Origin: JAAXQD01 sp032126435
Lineage (GTDB): Bacteria > Desulfobacterota > Desulfobacteria > Desulfobacterales > UBA11574
Reading direction: 5' to 3'
DNA length: 11,982 nt
NCBI GenBank assembly: GCA_032126435.1
Contig: JAQBBE010000271.1
Span: forward strand, 1-11,982
The stretch's first letter is position 1; each line of letters begins with the position of its first letter. The notes under the pieces were generated by a model that was not told where the DNA came from, did no database searches, and worked only from the letters and a program-made list of their open reading frames with translations. Below are positions 1 through 7,096 of this stretch, piece after piece. Position numbers and translations under genes: made by a program.

Positions 1-50
1 TTTACAAATCGGTGGCGGCTCATCGGCCGGCGATGCGAAATCGCAGTTAT

Positions 51-1364
51 TTATGACAGCCAAGACTTGACCAGAACAGATTTTTCCCTGGAGCGTGCGA
101 TTATTTCATCAAGATCCAGGGTCAGTAATTTGCGATCTTCCATGACCAATTTGCCGTTGATCACCGAGTGTGTGACATCGTTTCCACTTGCAGCATAGAC
201 CAGATGGGACACTGCATTATACATGGGCGTGAGGTGGGGTTTATGGGTATCGATGACAATAACATCCGCCTTTTTGCCGATTTCCAATGAACCGGTGATA
301 TCTTGAAGCCCTAAAGCTCTCGCGCCTTGGATGGTTGCCATTCTCAGAACGGTAACGGCATCCACGACCGTCGGATCCATTGCATGAACCTTGTGAAGTT
401 TCGCAGCGGTATCCATCTCTGAAAATAAATCCAGGTTGTTGTTGGATGCGCATCCATCTGTTCCCAAGCCGACGGTCACGCCCTGCTTGATCAGTTCTGG
501 TACCGGCGCGATACCCGACGCCAGTTTCATATTGCTTTCCGGATTATGAACAACCTTTACGCCGTGCTCAGCCATTTTCTTAATATCCGATGGTCCCAGA
601 TGAACACAGTGGTCTGCAATCAAGTGGGCACCCAAAAGCCCCAGGGAATCGAGATGCTCTATGGGTGTTTTACCATATTTCCCCTTTATTTCAGAGACTT
701 CATTTAACGTCTCAGCCACATGGATAATGAGCGGGACACGATGCTTCAATGCCAGTTCATTGGCCGCCATCAGCAGTTCCGGGCTGCAGGTAAAAAGGGA
801 ATGGGGCTCTACCGCTATCGACACAATGGGATCGTCCCGCCATTTTTGAATCAACGATTCCGTATACTCCAGGCCTTTTCCCACCGACCCGTAGTTTGGC
901 GATGGAAAATCATACAGGACTTCTCCCACCAGACATCTTACACCCGCTTTTTTAGCTGCCTTTGCCACTTCTTCCTCAAACAGATACATGTCGCAAAACG
1001 TTGTCGTGCCGGACAGTATCATTTCGGCAAGGGCAAGCAGGGTTCCGGTATAAACAAACTCTGCATCCATGTTGCGCTCTGCCGGGAAAATGTAGTTTTC
1101 AAGCCATTGCATTAACGGAAGGTCATCCGCTAAGCCTCTGAAAAGGGTCATGGCTGCATGGGTATGTCCGTTCACCAGGCCGGGGAGAACCAAACCGCCT
1201 TTGGCGTCGATGATTTTGGTTGCTTTAATAGAAGGCATATCTCCGGTTCCTATATTGGAAATACGATCGCCGCGAATCGCTAAAAATCCGTTTTCAAGAA
1301 TTGAGTTTTTAAAATCCATGGTCAAAAGGGTGCCGTTTTTTATGATGAGATCTGCGTCTTGCAT
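51..1364 (-). CDS. mtaD: MtaD-family amidohydrolase, leftward copy (MTA/SAH/5'-deoxyadenosine deaminase type)
   Basis: This is a metal-dependent deaminase of the amidohydrolase superfamily. The family hydrolyses the 6-amino group of 5'-methylthioadenosine, S-adenosylhomocysteine or 5'-deoxyadenosine to the inosine analogue plus ammonia in the cytoplasm. Seen, numbering from the chosen start (437 residues): HTH at 67-69 and IHVAE (H215, E218) as metal and catalytic residues, HCVHL near 252, VVHNPESNM near 271, and GTDG with metal-ligand D303. Length is normal for MtaD. An upstream in-frame ATG at 1382 would add six residues but has no ribosome binding site. The ATG at 1364 has GGGAG eight bases upstream, and its product begins MQDADLIIKNG, like the paralogue. 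It is divergent from the paralogue starting near 1493. Exact substrate cannot be read from sequence; a different nucleoside or a triazine-like substrate is possible but less likely. Confidence 0.88.
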   Translation of the reverse strand: MQDADLIIKNGTLLTMDFKNSILENGFLAIRGDRISNIGTGDMPSIKATKIIDAKGGLVLPGLVNGHTHAAMTLFRGLADDLPLMQWLENYIFPAERNMDAEFVYTGTLLALAEMILSGTTTFCDMYLFEEEVAKAAKKAGVRCLVGEVLYDFPSPNYGSVGKGLEYTESLIQKWRDDPIVSIAVEPHSLFTCSPELLMAANELALKHRVPLIIHVAETLNEVSEIKGKYGKTPIEHLDSLGLLGAHLIADHCVHLGPSDIKKMAEHGVKVVHNPESNMKLASGIAPVPELIKQGVTVGLGTDGCASNNNLDLFSEMDTAAKLHKVHAMDPTVVDAVTVLRMATIQGARALGLQDITGSLEIGKKADVIVIDTHKPHLTPMYNAVSHLVYAASGNDVTHSVINGKLVMEDRKLLTLDLDEIIARSREKSVLVKSWLS

Positions 1365-1372
1365 CCGCCATT

Positions 1373-1377
1373 CTCCC
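1373..1377 (-). promoter_or_regulatory. Ribosome binding site deciding the leftward mtaD start
   Basis: Read on the minus strand, GGGAG lies eight bases before the ATG at 1364. No comparable purine-rich site precedes the further upstream ATG at 1382, so the shorter protein is preferred. The site itself would lie inside the coding region if 1382 were used. Confidence 0.6.
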
Positions 1378-1419
1378 GTCATTGTTCACGCTGTTTGAGC
1401 TTCAGAGCCGCTTTCCCAT

Positions 1420-1448
1420 ACTTTAAATTAAGGGTGATTATCCGTCAA
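1420..1448 (-). promoter_or_regulatory. Candidate sigma-70 promoter for the leftward mtaD
   Basis: On the minus strand TTGACG (1448-1443) is followed by a 17-base spacer and TAAAGT (1425-1420). That is five of six and four of six matches to the sigma-70 consensus with ideal spacing. Transcription would begin near 1413, leaving a leader of about 50 bases before the chosen start at 1364. The GTCAA of this -35 box and the TTGAC of a plus-strand TTGACA at 1455-1460 form an inverted repeat with a six-base spacer, so the divergent pair may share a regulator. On the plus strand no good -10 follows TTGACA at normal spacing; TAAAAT at 1462-1467 is an alternative -10 without a good -35. Confidence 0.4.
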
Positions 1449-1492
1449 CCTCTCTTGACAATAAAATGGGATTGTATCATGAAAAGAAACAA

Positions 1493-2809
1493 ATGGTTTT
1501 TGATATGGTCATACATAACGGCGTCATCCTTACCGTAAATCGTGATTTTGATATCATTGAAGACGGTATCGTCTGTATAAAGGACGGAGAAATTGTAAAG
1601 ATTGGAGCACGGTCAAACGATTCTCCTGTGCCTGAAGGGAAAGAGGTGCTGGATGCGCATGGCGGCATTATTATGCCGGGACTCGTGAATACTCACACCC
1701 ATCTTCCCATGGCGCTTTTCAGAGGCTTAGCAGATGATCTGCCCCTTTCCGTATGGCTGAATGAATGCATCTTTCCTGCTGAAGCGAAGCATATTAACCC
1801 CGAATCCGTCAGATTCGGCGCTCTCCTGTCTTGTGCCGAAATGATACTGTCGGGAACGACCACATGTTGCGACGGATACTTTTATGAAGATGTTGTTGCC
1901 GCCGCGGTCGATGAAATCGGGATGAGAGGCGTATTGGGGCAGGGCGTTATCGATTTTCCGGCACCGGGGGTGCCGAATCCGGCGGATAATATTAAAAGCG
2001 CTGTGGCGTATGTTGAAAAGTGCCAGGGGTTGTCTCATCTGATACATCCTTCGATATTTTGTCATTCTCCATATACGTGTTCTGAAGAGACCTTAAAACG
2101 AGCTAAAGCCGCCGCCGATTCAAAAGGGCTTGTTTTTCAGATTCATGTGGCCGAAACCCGAGACGAATACGTTCGGTTTCAGACAGAACATCGTACAACA
2201 CCGGTAAGATATCTGGACAGGATCGGCATTCTTGACCCCAATACCCTGCTGGTTCATGCCATATGGCTCGACCATGACGACATCGAAATTATTTCCAAAC
2301 GCAACGCAAAAGTCTCCCATAATCCTGAAAGCAATATGAAGCTTGCTTCGGGGGTTGCGCCGGTATTAGATCTATTAAAGGCAGGCGTAACCGTTGGCCT
2401 TGGCACCGACGGGTGCGCCAGCAATAATGATTTAGATCTTTTTCGGGAAATGGACACTGCGGCAAAGCTTCACAAGGTGAACGCCCTCGATTCCACAGTC
2501 ATGAATGCCCGGACCATACTCAACATGGCGACCATCGGCGGCGCTAAAGCCATCGGCCTTGACGATGTTATCGGATCCCTTGAAGCCGGAAAACAGGCGG
2601 ATGTCGTTGTTGTCGATACCTGCCGGCCACACCTCGTTCCCCTTTATAACCCCGTATCCCAGATCGTTTATGCCGCCAACGGTCAGGATGTTCGGGATGT
2701 CATTGTTTCCGGGAATATTCTTGTCAGAGATCGGGAACTGTTGACCGTGGATCTGGAAGATATCCTCGAAAAGGTTAGTAAGATAAGCCATGACATAAAA
2801 AAGAAATGA
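1493..2809 (+). CDS. mtaD: MtaD-family amidohydrolase, rightward copy (MTA/SAH/5'-deoxyadenosine deaminase type)
   Basis: Second copy of the same deaminase family, transcribed away from the first. Numbering from the chosen start (438 residues): HTH at 68-70, IHVAE (H218, E221), H255 in HAIWL, HNPESNM from 276, and GTDG with metal-ligand D306. All core metal and catalytic residues are present. Over an 82-residue C-terminal block beginning at HNPESNM I count 63 identities with the leftward copy, while the middle third is much more divergent, so the two probably differ in substrate. An ATG at 1466 would add nine residues but has no ribosome binding site and overlaps a possible -10 box. The ATG at 1493 gives MVFDMVIHNG, which aligns with the paralogue's N-terminus, though its own ribosome binding site is weak. 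The adenine deaminase gene follows after 70 bases with no obvious terminator between, suggesting co-transcription. Confidence 0.87.
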   Translation: MVFDMVIHNGVILTVNRDFDIIEDGIVCIKDGEIVKIGARSNDSPVPEGKEVLDAHGGIIMPGLVNTHTHLPMALFRGLADDLPLSVWLNECIFPAEAKHINPESVRFGALLSCAEMILSGTTTCCDGYFYEDVVAAAVDEIGMRGVLGQGVIDFPAPGVPNPADNIKSAVAYVEKCQGLSHLIHPSIFCHSPYTCSEETLKRAKAAADSKGLVFQIHVAETRDEYVRFQTEHRTTPVRYLDRIGILDPNTLLVHAIWLDHDDIEIISKRNAKVSHNPESNMKLASGVAPVLDLLKAGVTVGLGTDGCASNNDLDLFREMDTAAKLHKVNALDSTVMNARTILNMATIGGAKAIGLDDVIGSLEAGKQADVVVVDTCRPHLVPLYNPVSQIVYAANGQDVRDVIVSGNILVRDRELLTVDLEDILEKVSKISHDIKKK

Positions 2810-2879
2810 AAAAAATGAGTTCTTGTTCGGATTAAAATAAATATCGAATAATGATGAATGTCCGAGTTGGAGAATTTAT

Positions 2880-4592
2880 ATGGATTTGAAACGCATTATC
2901 AGGGCAGCACGGGGTGAAGGGACGGTAGACCTTCTTTTGACCCATGCCCGAATCGTCAATGTCTTTTCGGGCGAAATCGTTTCCAATGATATTGCCGTCG
3001 CCTGCGGGCGCATCGTGGGATTTGGGGCATATGATGCCAAAAAGAGGATCGATGTGGGGGGGCGGTTTGTGGCTCCGGGATTTATCGATTCCCACGTTCA
3101 CATCGAAAGTGCCATGGCATCTATCACCCAATTTTCCCGGACAGTTCTTTGTTTAGGTACAACCACCGTGGTGGCCGATCCCCACGAAATCGCCAACGTG
3201 CTGGGTGTTGAAGGCATCGACTATATGCTTCGATCGAGCGAAAATCAGCCCATGAACATCTATTTCACTCTTCCGTCCTGTGTTCCTGCCACAAAAATGG
3301 AAACTTCAGGCGCAACGCTGACGGCCGAGGATCTTTTACCGTTTCTGGACCGCCGGAGGATTTTGGCGCTGGCTGAAATGATGAACTATCCTGGCGTCAT
3401 CCATGAAGATCCGGAAGTCTTGCGTAAAATCGAAAACACCCGAAAACACCGCAAACCAGTTGACGGCCATGCGCCCGGCCTCACCGGTCGTGATCTTTAC
3501 GCGTATATTGCAGCTGGAATTTCAAGTGATCATGAATCTATTTCCGCCCGGGAAGCCACGGAAAAACTGAATGCGGGAATGTATATTATGATTCGTGAAG
3601 GCACCGGCGCTAAAAATCTTAACGACCTGATTCCGGTGATAAATTCAAGAACTGCCCCTCGTATGATGTGGTGCACGGATGACCGGCATCCCCATGATCT
3701 CTTGGAAGAAGGACATATAGACTCGATGGTTCGTCGGGCAATCCAGGCCGGTGTAGATCCCGTGACGGCCATTCAAATGGCCACCATTAATCCAGCTGAT
3801 TATTTTGGATTGGGTCACCTGGGTGCTATCGGACCCGGGAGACAGGCAGATATGGTTGTGTTTTCAGATCTTGCCGACATTCATGTAGAACAGGTTTACC
3901 ATCAGGGTCTTCTTGTGGTCGAAGACGGAAAGATGTTGCCTGAAATCGATCCACCCAAATCCATACCCGTGCGGCCTTCCATGAACTTAGAGATTGAGAA
4001 AATAGATTTTTCCGTTCCTGAAGAAGGCAGACACATCCGGGTTATCGAGGTCGTCCCCCATCAGATCATAACCCGTCAATCTATTAAGGAAGCGTTAATA
4101 TCAGAGAAATCGGCTGTTTCAGACATTTCTCGGGATATTCTTAAAATTATGGTTGTTGACCGGCACTCAGGCTCGGGCAATACCGGAAAAGGCTTTGTCA
4201 GCGGTTTCGGCTTAAAGCGGGGTGCGCTGGCATCGAGCGTGGCCCACGACTCCCACAATATCATCGTTGTCGGGACCCACGATGAGGATATGAAAACAGC
4301 AGTTCAAGCCTTGATCACCATGGGCGGGGGGTTGGCAGCAGTATGTGACAACAGGGTATACGCTGATCTATCCCTTCCCATCGCAGGTCTTATGTCTTTC
4401 GAACCCATCCAAACAATCAATGATCAGCTGGATCGTCTGCTCAACGCCGCCCGTGAATTCGGTTCAACGCTAAACGATCCTTTTATGACGTTATCGTTTT
4501 TAGCGCTTCCCGTCATTCCCGAGCTAAAAATCACGGACAAAGGACTGGTGGATGTCACGCAGTTTAAGGTGGTGCCGCTGTTTGTTGATTAG
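2880..4592 (+). CDS. ade: Adenine deaminase
   Basis: Hydrolyses adenine to hypoxanthine and ammonia in purine salvage; cytoplasmic, metal-dependent amidohydrolase. The 570-residue length is typical of bacterial Ade/AdeC. Visible motifs in order: APGFIDSHVHIESAM with metal-binding HVH at 72-74, DPHEIANVLG from 100, CVPAT at 134, LAEMMN with E166, DGHAPG with H197, SDHES at 216-220, CTDDRHPHD with D267, and NPADYFGLGHLG from 304. The C-terminal Ade-specific domain follows, with VDRHSGSGNTGKGFVSGFGL from 426 and SSVAHDSHN from 452. The start ATG has GGAG seven bases upstream. It follows the rightward mtaD gene by 70 bases, so the two probably form a purine/adenosine-analogue salvage operon. It could handle adenine released from MTA by a nucleosidase or phosphorylase encoded elsewhere. 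Confidence 0.96.
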   Translation: MDLKRIIRAARGEGTVDLLLTHARIVNVFSGEIVSNDIAVACGRIVGFGAYDAKKRIDVGGRFVAPGFIDSHVHIESAMASITQFSRTVLCLGTTTVVADPHEIANVLGVEGIDYMLRSSENQPMNIYFTLPSCVPATKMETSGATLTAEDLLPFLDRRRILALAEMMNYPGVIHEDPEVLRKIENTRKHRKPVDGHAPGLTGRDLYAYIAAGISSDHESISAREATEKLNAGMYIMIREGTGAKNLNDLIPVINSRTAPRMMWCTDDRHPHDLLEEGHIDSMVRRAIQAGVDPVTAIQMATINPADYFGLGHLGAIGPGRQADMVVFSDLADIHVEQVYHQGLLVVEDGKMLPEIDPPKSIPVRPSMNLEIEKIDFSVPEEGRHIRVIEVVPHQIITRQSIKEALISEKSAVSDISRDILKIMVVDRHSGSGNTGKGFVSGFGLKRGALASSVAHDSHNIIVVGTHDEDMKTAVQALITMGGGLAAVCDNRVYADLSLPIAGLMSFEPIQTINDQLDRLLNAAREFGSTLNDPFMTLSFLALPVIPELKITDKGLVDVTQFKVVPLFVD

Positions 4593-4696
4593 CCCGAGGA
4601 GAACCGGTTCCAAAACCCTAGTTGCGCTCTCGATATTTTTCTTATATGAATGGAAATAATCAGTTCTTTGGTTTAAAAAAGAAGTCATCAATAAAA

Positions 4697-4739
4697 TTGA
4701 ACTGATACCGATTCTCTGTTATATAATTGCTTTTATAAT
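4697..4739 (+). promoter_or_regulatory. Candidate promoter region for the small secreted protein gene
   Basis: The 200 bases between the adenine deaminase stop and the next start are A/T-rich and hold no gene. Two perfect TATAAT hexamers occur, at 4722-4727 and 4734-4739. The first has TTGAAC at 4697-4702 with a rather long 19-base spacer; the second lacks a recognisable -35 at 16-18 bases. No intrinsic terminator for the adenine deaminase gene is evident; a palindrome GAACCGGTTC at 4601-4610 is not followed by a T-run. Confidence 0.3.
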
Positions 4740-4792
4740 GGGACCTAATCGAATTAAAATATGATGAAATTAATTGACTGGGGGAGGATTTT

Positions 4793-5206
4793 ATGAAAAA
4801 AATCAAAGGGTTTCTCATTGCGTTGACAATTATATTGGTAGTTGTCACCTTTTTTAGCGGTATTGCTCTTGCAGCACAGGTTACAAGGGTTAATAAATTT
4901 AAAGGGCATGTTTTTATTAATGGCGGAGAGGATGCTGGATATATATTGGGTGCCACCGTTTGTTTCGTTTCATCTTCAGGCGAAGAGCTTATCTGTGGTA
5001 CGGTTCAGAGGGCTTCAGCTTCTGAATCCATGGTTAAGGTAGAAAGAAGCGATACAAGAAGGAGAAGGATTACGGGGGGAATGGAGGCATTGCTCTATGG
5101 TGGAGAAGAACAAAAAGAAGAAATAAAAGACAAAGAGGAAATAAAGGAAAAGGAAGAAACGGAAAAAAACGGAAAAACGAAAAAGAAGGAAAATTGGTTC
5201 CAATAA
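4793..5206 (+). CDS. Small secreted protein with Lys/Glu-rich tail, function unknown
   Basis: I do not recognise a family with confidence. The 137-residue product starts with a classical Sec signal peptide: MKKIKGF, a hydrophobic core over residues 7-24, and a likely cleavage at ALA|AQ after residue 27. The mature protein has a compact segment (about 29-85, with VFINGGEDAGYILGATVCFV) that looks like a small beta-rich fold. It recalls the Gly-rich 'V.I..G...G...G' segments of flagellar FlgT-like C-terminal domains; that likeness is weak. Its only two cysteines, C57 and C68, could form a disulfide in the periplasm. Residues 104-133 are almost entirely E, K, D and I/T, a low-complexity charged tail. 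The ribosome binding site is strong (GGGGAGG ending five bases before the ATG). The CBS-domain gene begins 54 bases downstream and may be co-transcribed. Confidence 0.7.
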   Translation: MKKIKGFLIALTIILVVVTFFSGIALAAQVTRVNKFKGHVFINGGEDAGYILGATVCFVSSSGEELICGTVQRASASESMVKVERSDTRRRRITGGMEALLYGGEEQKEEIKDKEEIKEKEETEKNGKTKKKENWFQ

Positions 5207-5250
5207 CCTAAAATTGATCCGCTACCCCGGATGCCTTCTAACAAAATCAC

Positions 5251-5256
5251 AGGGGG
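5251..5256 (+). promoter_or_regulatory. Ribosome binding site deciding the CBS protein start
   Basis: AGGGGG lies immediately before the ATG at 5261 at ordinary spacing. The earlier in-frame ATG at 5231 has no such site, so the protein most likely begins MLKAKDIMT rather than ten residues earlier. Confidence 0.6.
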
Positions 5257-5260
5257 TGCC

Positions 5261-5725
5261 ATGCTCAAAGCAAAAGATATCATGACAAGAGCGGTGATAA
5301 CCATCTCGCCCGACATGGAGATTGTCCACGCAGCGAAAATTCTTCTGGAAAACCGTATCAACGGCGCTCCGGTAATGGATGAAACGGGGAAACTGGTGGG
5401 GATTCTCTGCCAGAGTGATCTGATTGCACAACAGAAAAAGCTTCCCATTCCTTCTTTTTTCACGTTTCTGGATGGATTAATTGCGCTGACCTCCATGAAA
5501 CAATTCGAAAAGCAGGTTCAGAAAATCGCTGCCGTTACCGTGGCCCAGGCCATGACGCCAAACCCGGTCACCGTCCAACCTGATACGGACATCGAAGCGG
5601 TGGCTGCCCTCATGGTCGACCAAAGTTTTCACACCATTCCAGTGGTGGATGAGGGAAAGCTTTTGGGAATCGTGGGGAAAGAAGATATCCTGAGAACCCT
5701 CATGCCCGGATCAAAAGCAGAATGA
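5261..5725 (+). CDS. Two-CBS-domain protein
   Basis: A 154-residue stand-alone CBS (Bateman) module. The first CBS motif spans about residues 3-57 (KAKDIMTRAVITISPDMEI ... INGAPVMDETGKLVGILCQSDL). A linker of about 35 residues contains PIPSFFTFLDGL. The second CBS motif spans about 94-147 (VAQAMTPNPVTVQPDTDI ... HTIPVVDEGKLLGIVGKEDIL). Such pairs bind adenosine-containing ligands (AMP, ATP, SAM, sometimes MTA) and usually act as sensors controlling a partner enzyme or channel. No fused effector domain is present and the ligand cannot be read from sequence. Its position between adenine deaminase and mtnA makes an adenosyl ligand an attractive but unproven idea. The start was chosen by the AGGGGG site at 5251. 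Confidence 0.88.
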   Translation: MLKAKDIMTRAVITISPDMEIVHAAKILLENRINGAPVMDETGKLVGILCQSDLIAQQKKLPIPSFFTFLDGLIALTSMKQFEKQVQKIAAVTVAQAMTPNPVTVQPDTDIEAVAALMVDQSFHTIPVVDEGKLLGIVGKEDILRTLMPGSKAE

Positions 5726-5750
5726 TTTAAATCTTGTACCTAGGTTGAGC

Positions 5751-5937
5751 GGTTCAGAGTTCAACGTTCCGGGTTGGAAAAATCTCAAACAGCTTGCATC
5801 AATGTGATACTGGCTTCATCGTGGTTGCAAAAGCGTTCCATCCAATAGGATATGGCAGGTATTCCGGATTTCGATCAATATTTTGAGCAGTTTCAATCGG
5901 TTGTAACCCTTGAACTTTGAACCCTGAACCTGGAACC
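5751..5937 (+). repeat. Dyad-symmetric intergenic element with heptameric-repeat arms
   Basis: It occupies most of the 256-base gap between the CBS gene and mtnA. The left arm (5751-5778) reads as four 7-base units: GGTTCAG, AGTTCAA, CGTTCCG, GGTTGGA. The right arm (5905-5937), read on the minus strand, gives GGTTCCA, GGTTCAG, GGTTCAA, AGTTCAA and GGGTT. The arms are therefore inverted copies of a degenerate GGTTCAR heptad array. Further pairing occurs inward: AAACAGCT at 5787-5794 against AGCAGTTT at 5886-5893. A short hairpin at 5838-5855 (CCATCC, loop AATA, GGATATGG) sits at the exact midpoint. There is no open frame inside. It resembles a non-autonomous palindromic element or intergenic repeat family; identity to any named family is not established. 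Confidence 0.6.
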
Positions 5938-5981
5938 GATCAGTTTAGGTTGTAAGCTGTTTCTCTAAAAGGTTTTCGATT

Positions 5982-7091
5982 ATGAAAGTAGACGGTCAAA
6001 ACATCCGTCCCATATGGCTGGATTCGGATTTGAAAAAGGTAAAAGTTATCGATCAGCGGCTTCTGCCCCACGAGTTTGTCGTTGCCGACCTTAAAAGCGT
6101 TGATGATGTCATCCGGGCCATCAAAGAGATGGTTGTCAGGGGGGCACCGTTAATCGGTGTGACGGCTGCATATGGGGTATATCTTGCGGCATTGAATTCT
6201 CCGACAGATCCTATTGAAGATGCTTATCTGATAGAAGAATGCATCCGATTGAAATCGGCCCGGCCCACAGCGGTTAATCTGGCTTGGGCGGTGGATGAGG
6301 TGTTGTCAGAGATGTTGAAAGTCGGCGATGCTTCGGAGAAGGTTGATGCGGCAAGAAAGGAAGCCGAAAAAATTGCCGAGGCCGAAGCTGAAAACTGCCG
6401 AAAAATCGGTGCGAATGGATTCGGCTTGATCGATAAAATCAGTCGCAGCAAAAAAGGAAAAACAGTCAATCTGTTAACGCATTGTAATGCCGGATGGCTG
6501 GCCTGTATAGAATACGGTACGGCGACGGCGCCGATTTATGCGGCCTTTGATAACGGCATTGATATCCATGTGTGGGTCGATGAAACCAGACCCCTCAACC
6601 AGGGTGCCAGACTGACTGCCTGGGAACTGGGCAAGTATGGTGTTAACCATACGATTATCACCGACAATGCCGGTGGTCATCTTATGCAGCACGGCATGGT
6701 TGACATGGTGATTGTCGGAACCGACAGAACCACCTGTACCGGAGATGTTGCCAACAAGATCGGGACGTATCTTAAAGCCCTTGCAGCAAGGGACAACAAT
6801 ATTCCTTTCTATGTGGCCCTCCCGTCCAGCACCTTTGACTGGAAGCTCAGAGACGGGGTAAAAGAGATACCTATCGAAATGCGCGACCCGGATGAAGTGC
6901 GATATGTCCAGGGACTGGACCGGGGGGATATTCGACACGTTCTGATCGCGCCCGCCGACAGTCCGGCTCAAAACTTTGCTTTTGATGTTACACCGTCAAG
7001 ACTTATTACAGGTTTTATCACTGAAAGGGGTGTCTGCCGAGCTTCAGAAAAAGAGATACTCCGCTTATTCCCGGAGAAGAAAATTCCTTGA
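5982..7091 (+). CDS. mtnA: S-methyl-5-thioribose-1-phosphate isomerase
   Basis: Converts 5-methylthioribose-1-phosphate to methylthioribulose-1-phosphate in methionine salvage. In organisms with the DHAP shunt it also acts on 5-deoxyribose-1-phosphate. The 369-residue length is usual. Visible family signatures: VVRGAPLIGVTAAYG from 51, NLLTHCNAGW with the catalytic cysteine C168, DETRPLNQGARLTAWEL from 200, TDNAGGHLMQHG from 227, and GTDRTTCTGDVANKIGTY with the catalytic acid D248, followed by the phosphate-site NKIGTY. It is homologous to eIF2B-alpha-like proteins, but the cysteine/aspartate pair and overall match support MtnA. A modest AAAAGG site lies about nine bases before the ATG. It is separated from the upstream CBS gene by a dyad repeat element, and no SAM riboswitch is visible. 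No mtnK, mtnP, mtnB or aldolase gene is present nearby. Confidence 0.95.
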   Translation: MKVDGQNIRPIWLDSDLKKVKVIDQRLLPHEFVVADLKSVDDVIRAIKEMVVRGAPLIGVTAAYGVYLAALNSPTDPIEDAYLIEECIRLKSARPTAVNLAWAVDEVLSEMLKVGDASEKVDAARKEAEKIAEAEAENCRKIGANGFGLIDKISRSKKGKTVNLLTHCNAGWLACIEYGTATAPIYAAFDNGIDIHVWVDETRPLNQGARLTAWELGKYGVNHTIITDNAGGHLMQHGMVDMVIVGTDRTTCTGDVANKIGTYLKALAARDNNIPFYVALPSSTFDWKLRDGVKEIPIEMRDPDEVRYVQGLDRGDIRHVLIAPADSPAQNFAFDVTPSRLITGFITERGVCRASEKEILRLFPEKKIP

Positions 7092-7096
7092 CTTTT

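Noticed and set aside
21..50. Possible start of another minus-strand gene (ATG at 23) running off the left edge, and small inverted repeats at 21-35 and 34-45
   Set aside because: Only seven codons are visible and no ribosome binding site precedes the ATG. The hairpins have very short stems or loops and no T-run, so neither a gene nor a terminator can be supported.
4593..4640. Intrinsic terminator after adenine deaminase (palindrome GAACCGGTTC at 4601-4610)
   Set aside because: The palindrome leaves almost no loop and is followed by CAAAACCC rather than a T-run. Its likeness to the heptad of the 5751-5937 element may be chance.
5095..5203. Simple-sequence purine run as a separate repeat element
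   Set aside because: It is fully explained as the coding sequence for the K/E-rich tail of the small secreted protein.
5938..5981. SAM riboswitch or other leader RNA before mtnA
   Set aside because: Only about 45 bases separate the dyad element from the start codon, and no SAM-I, SAM-II or SAH riboswitch core can be recognised.
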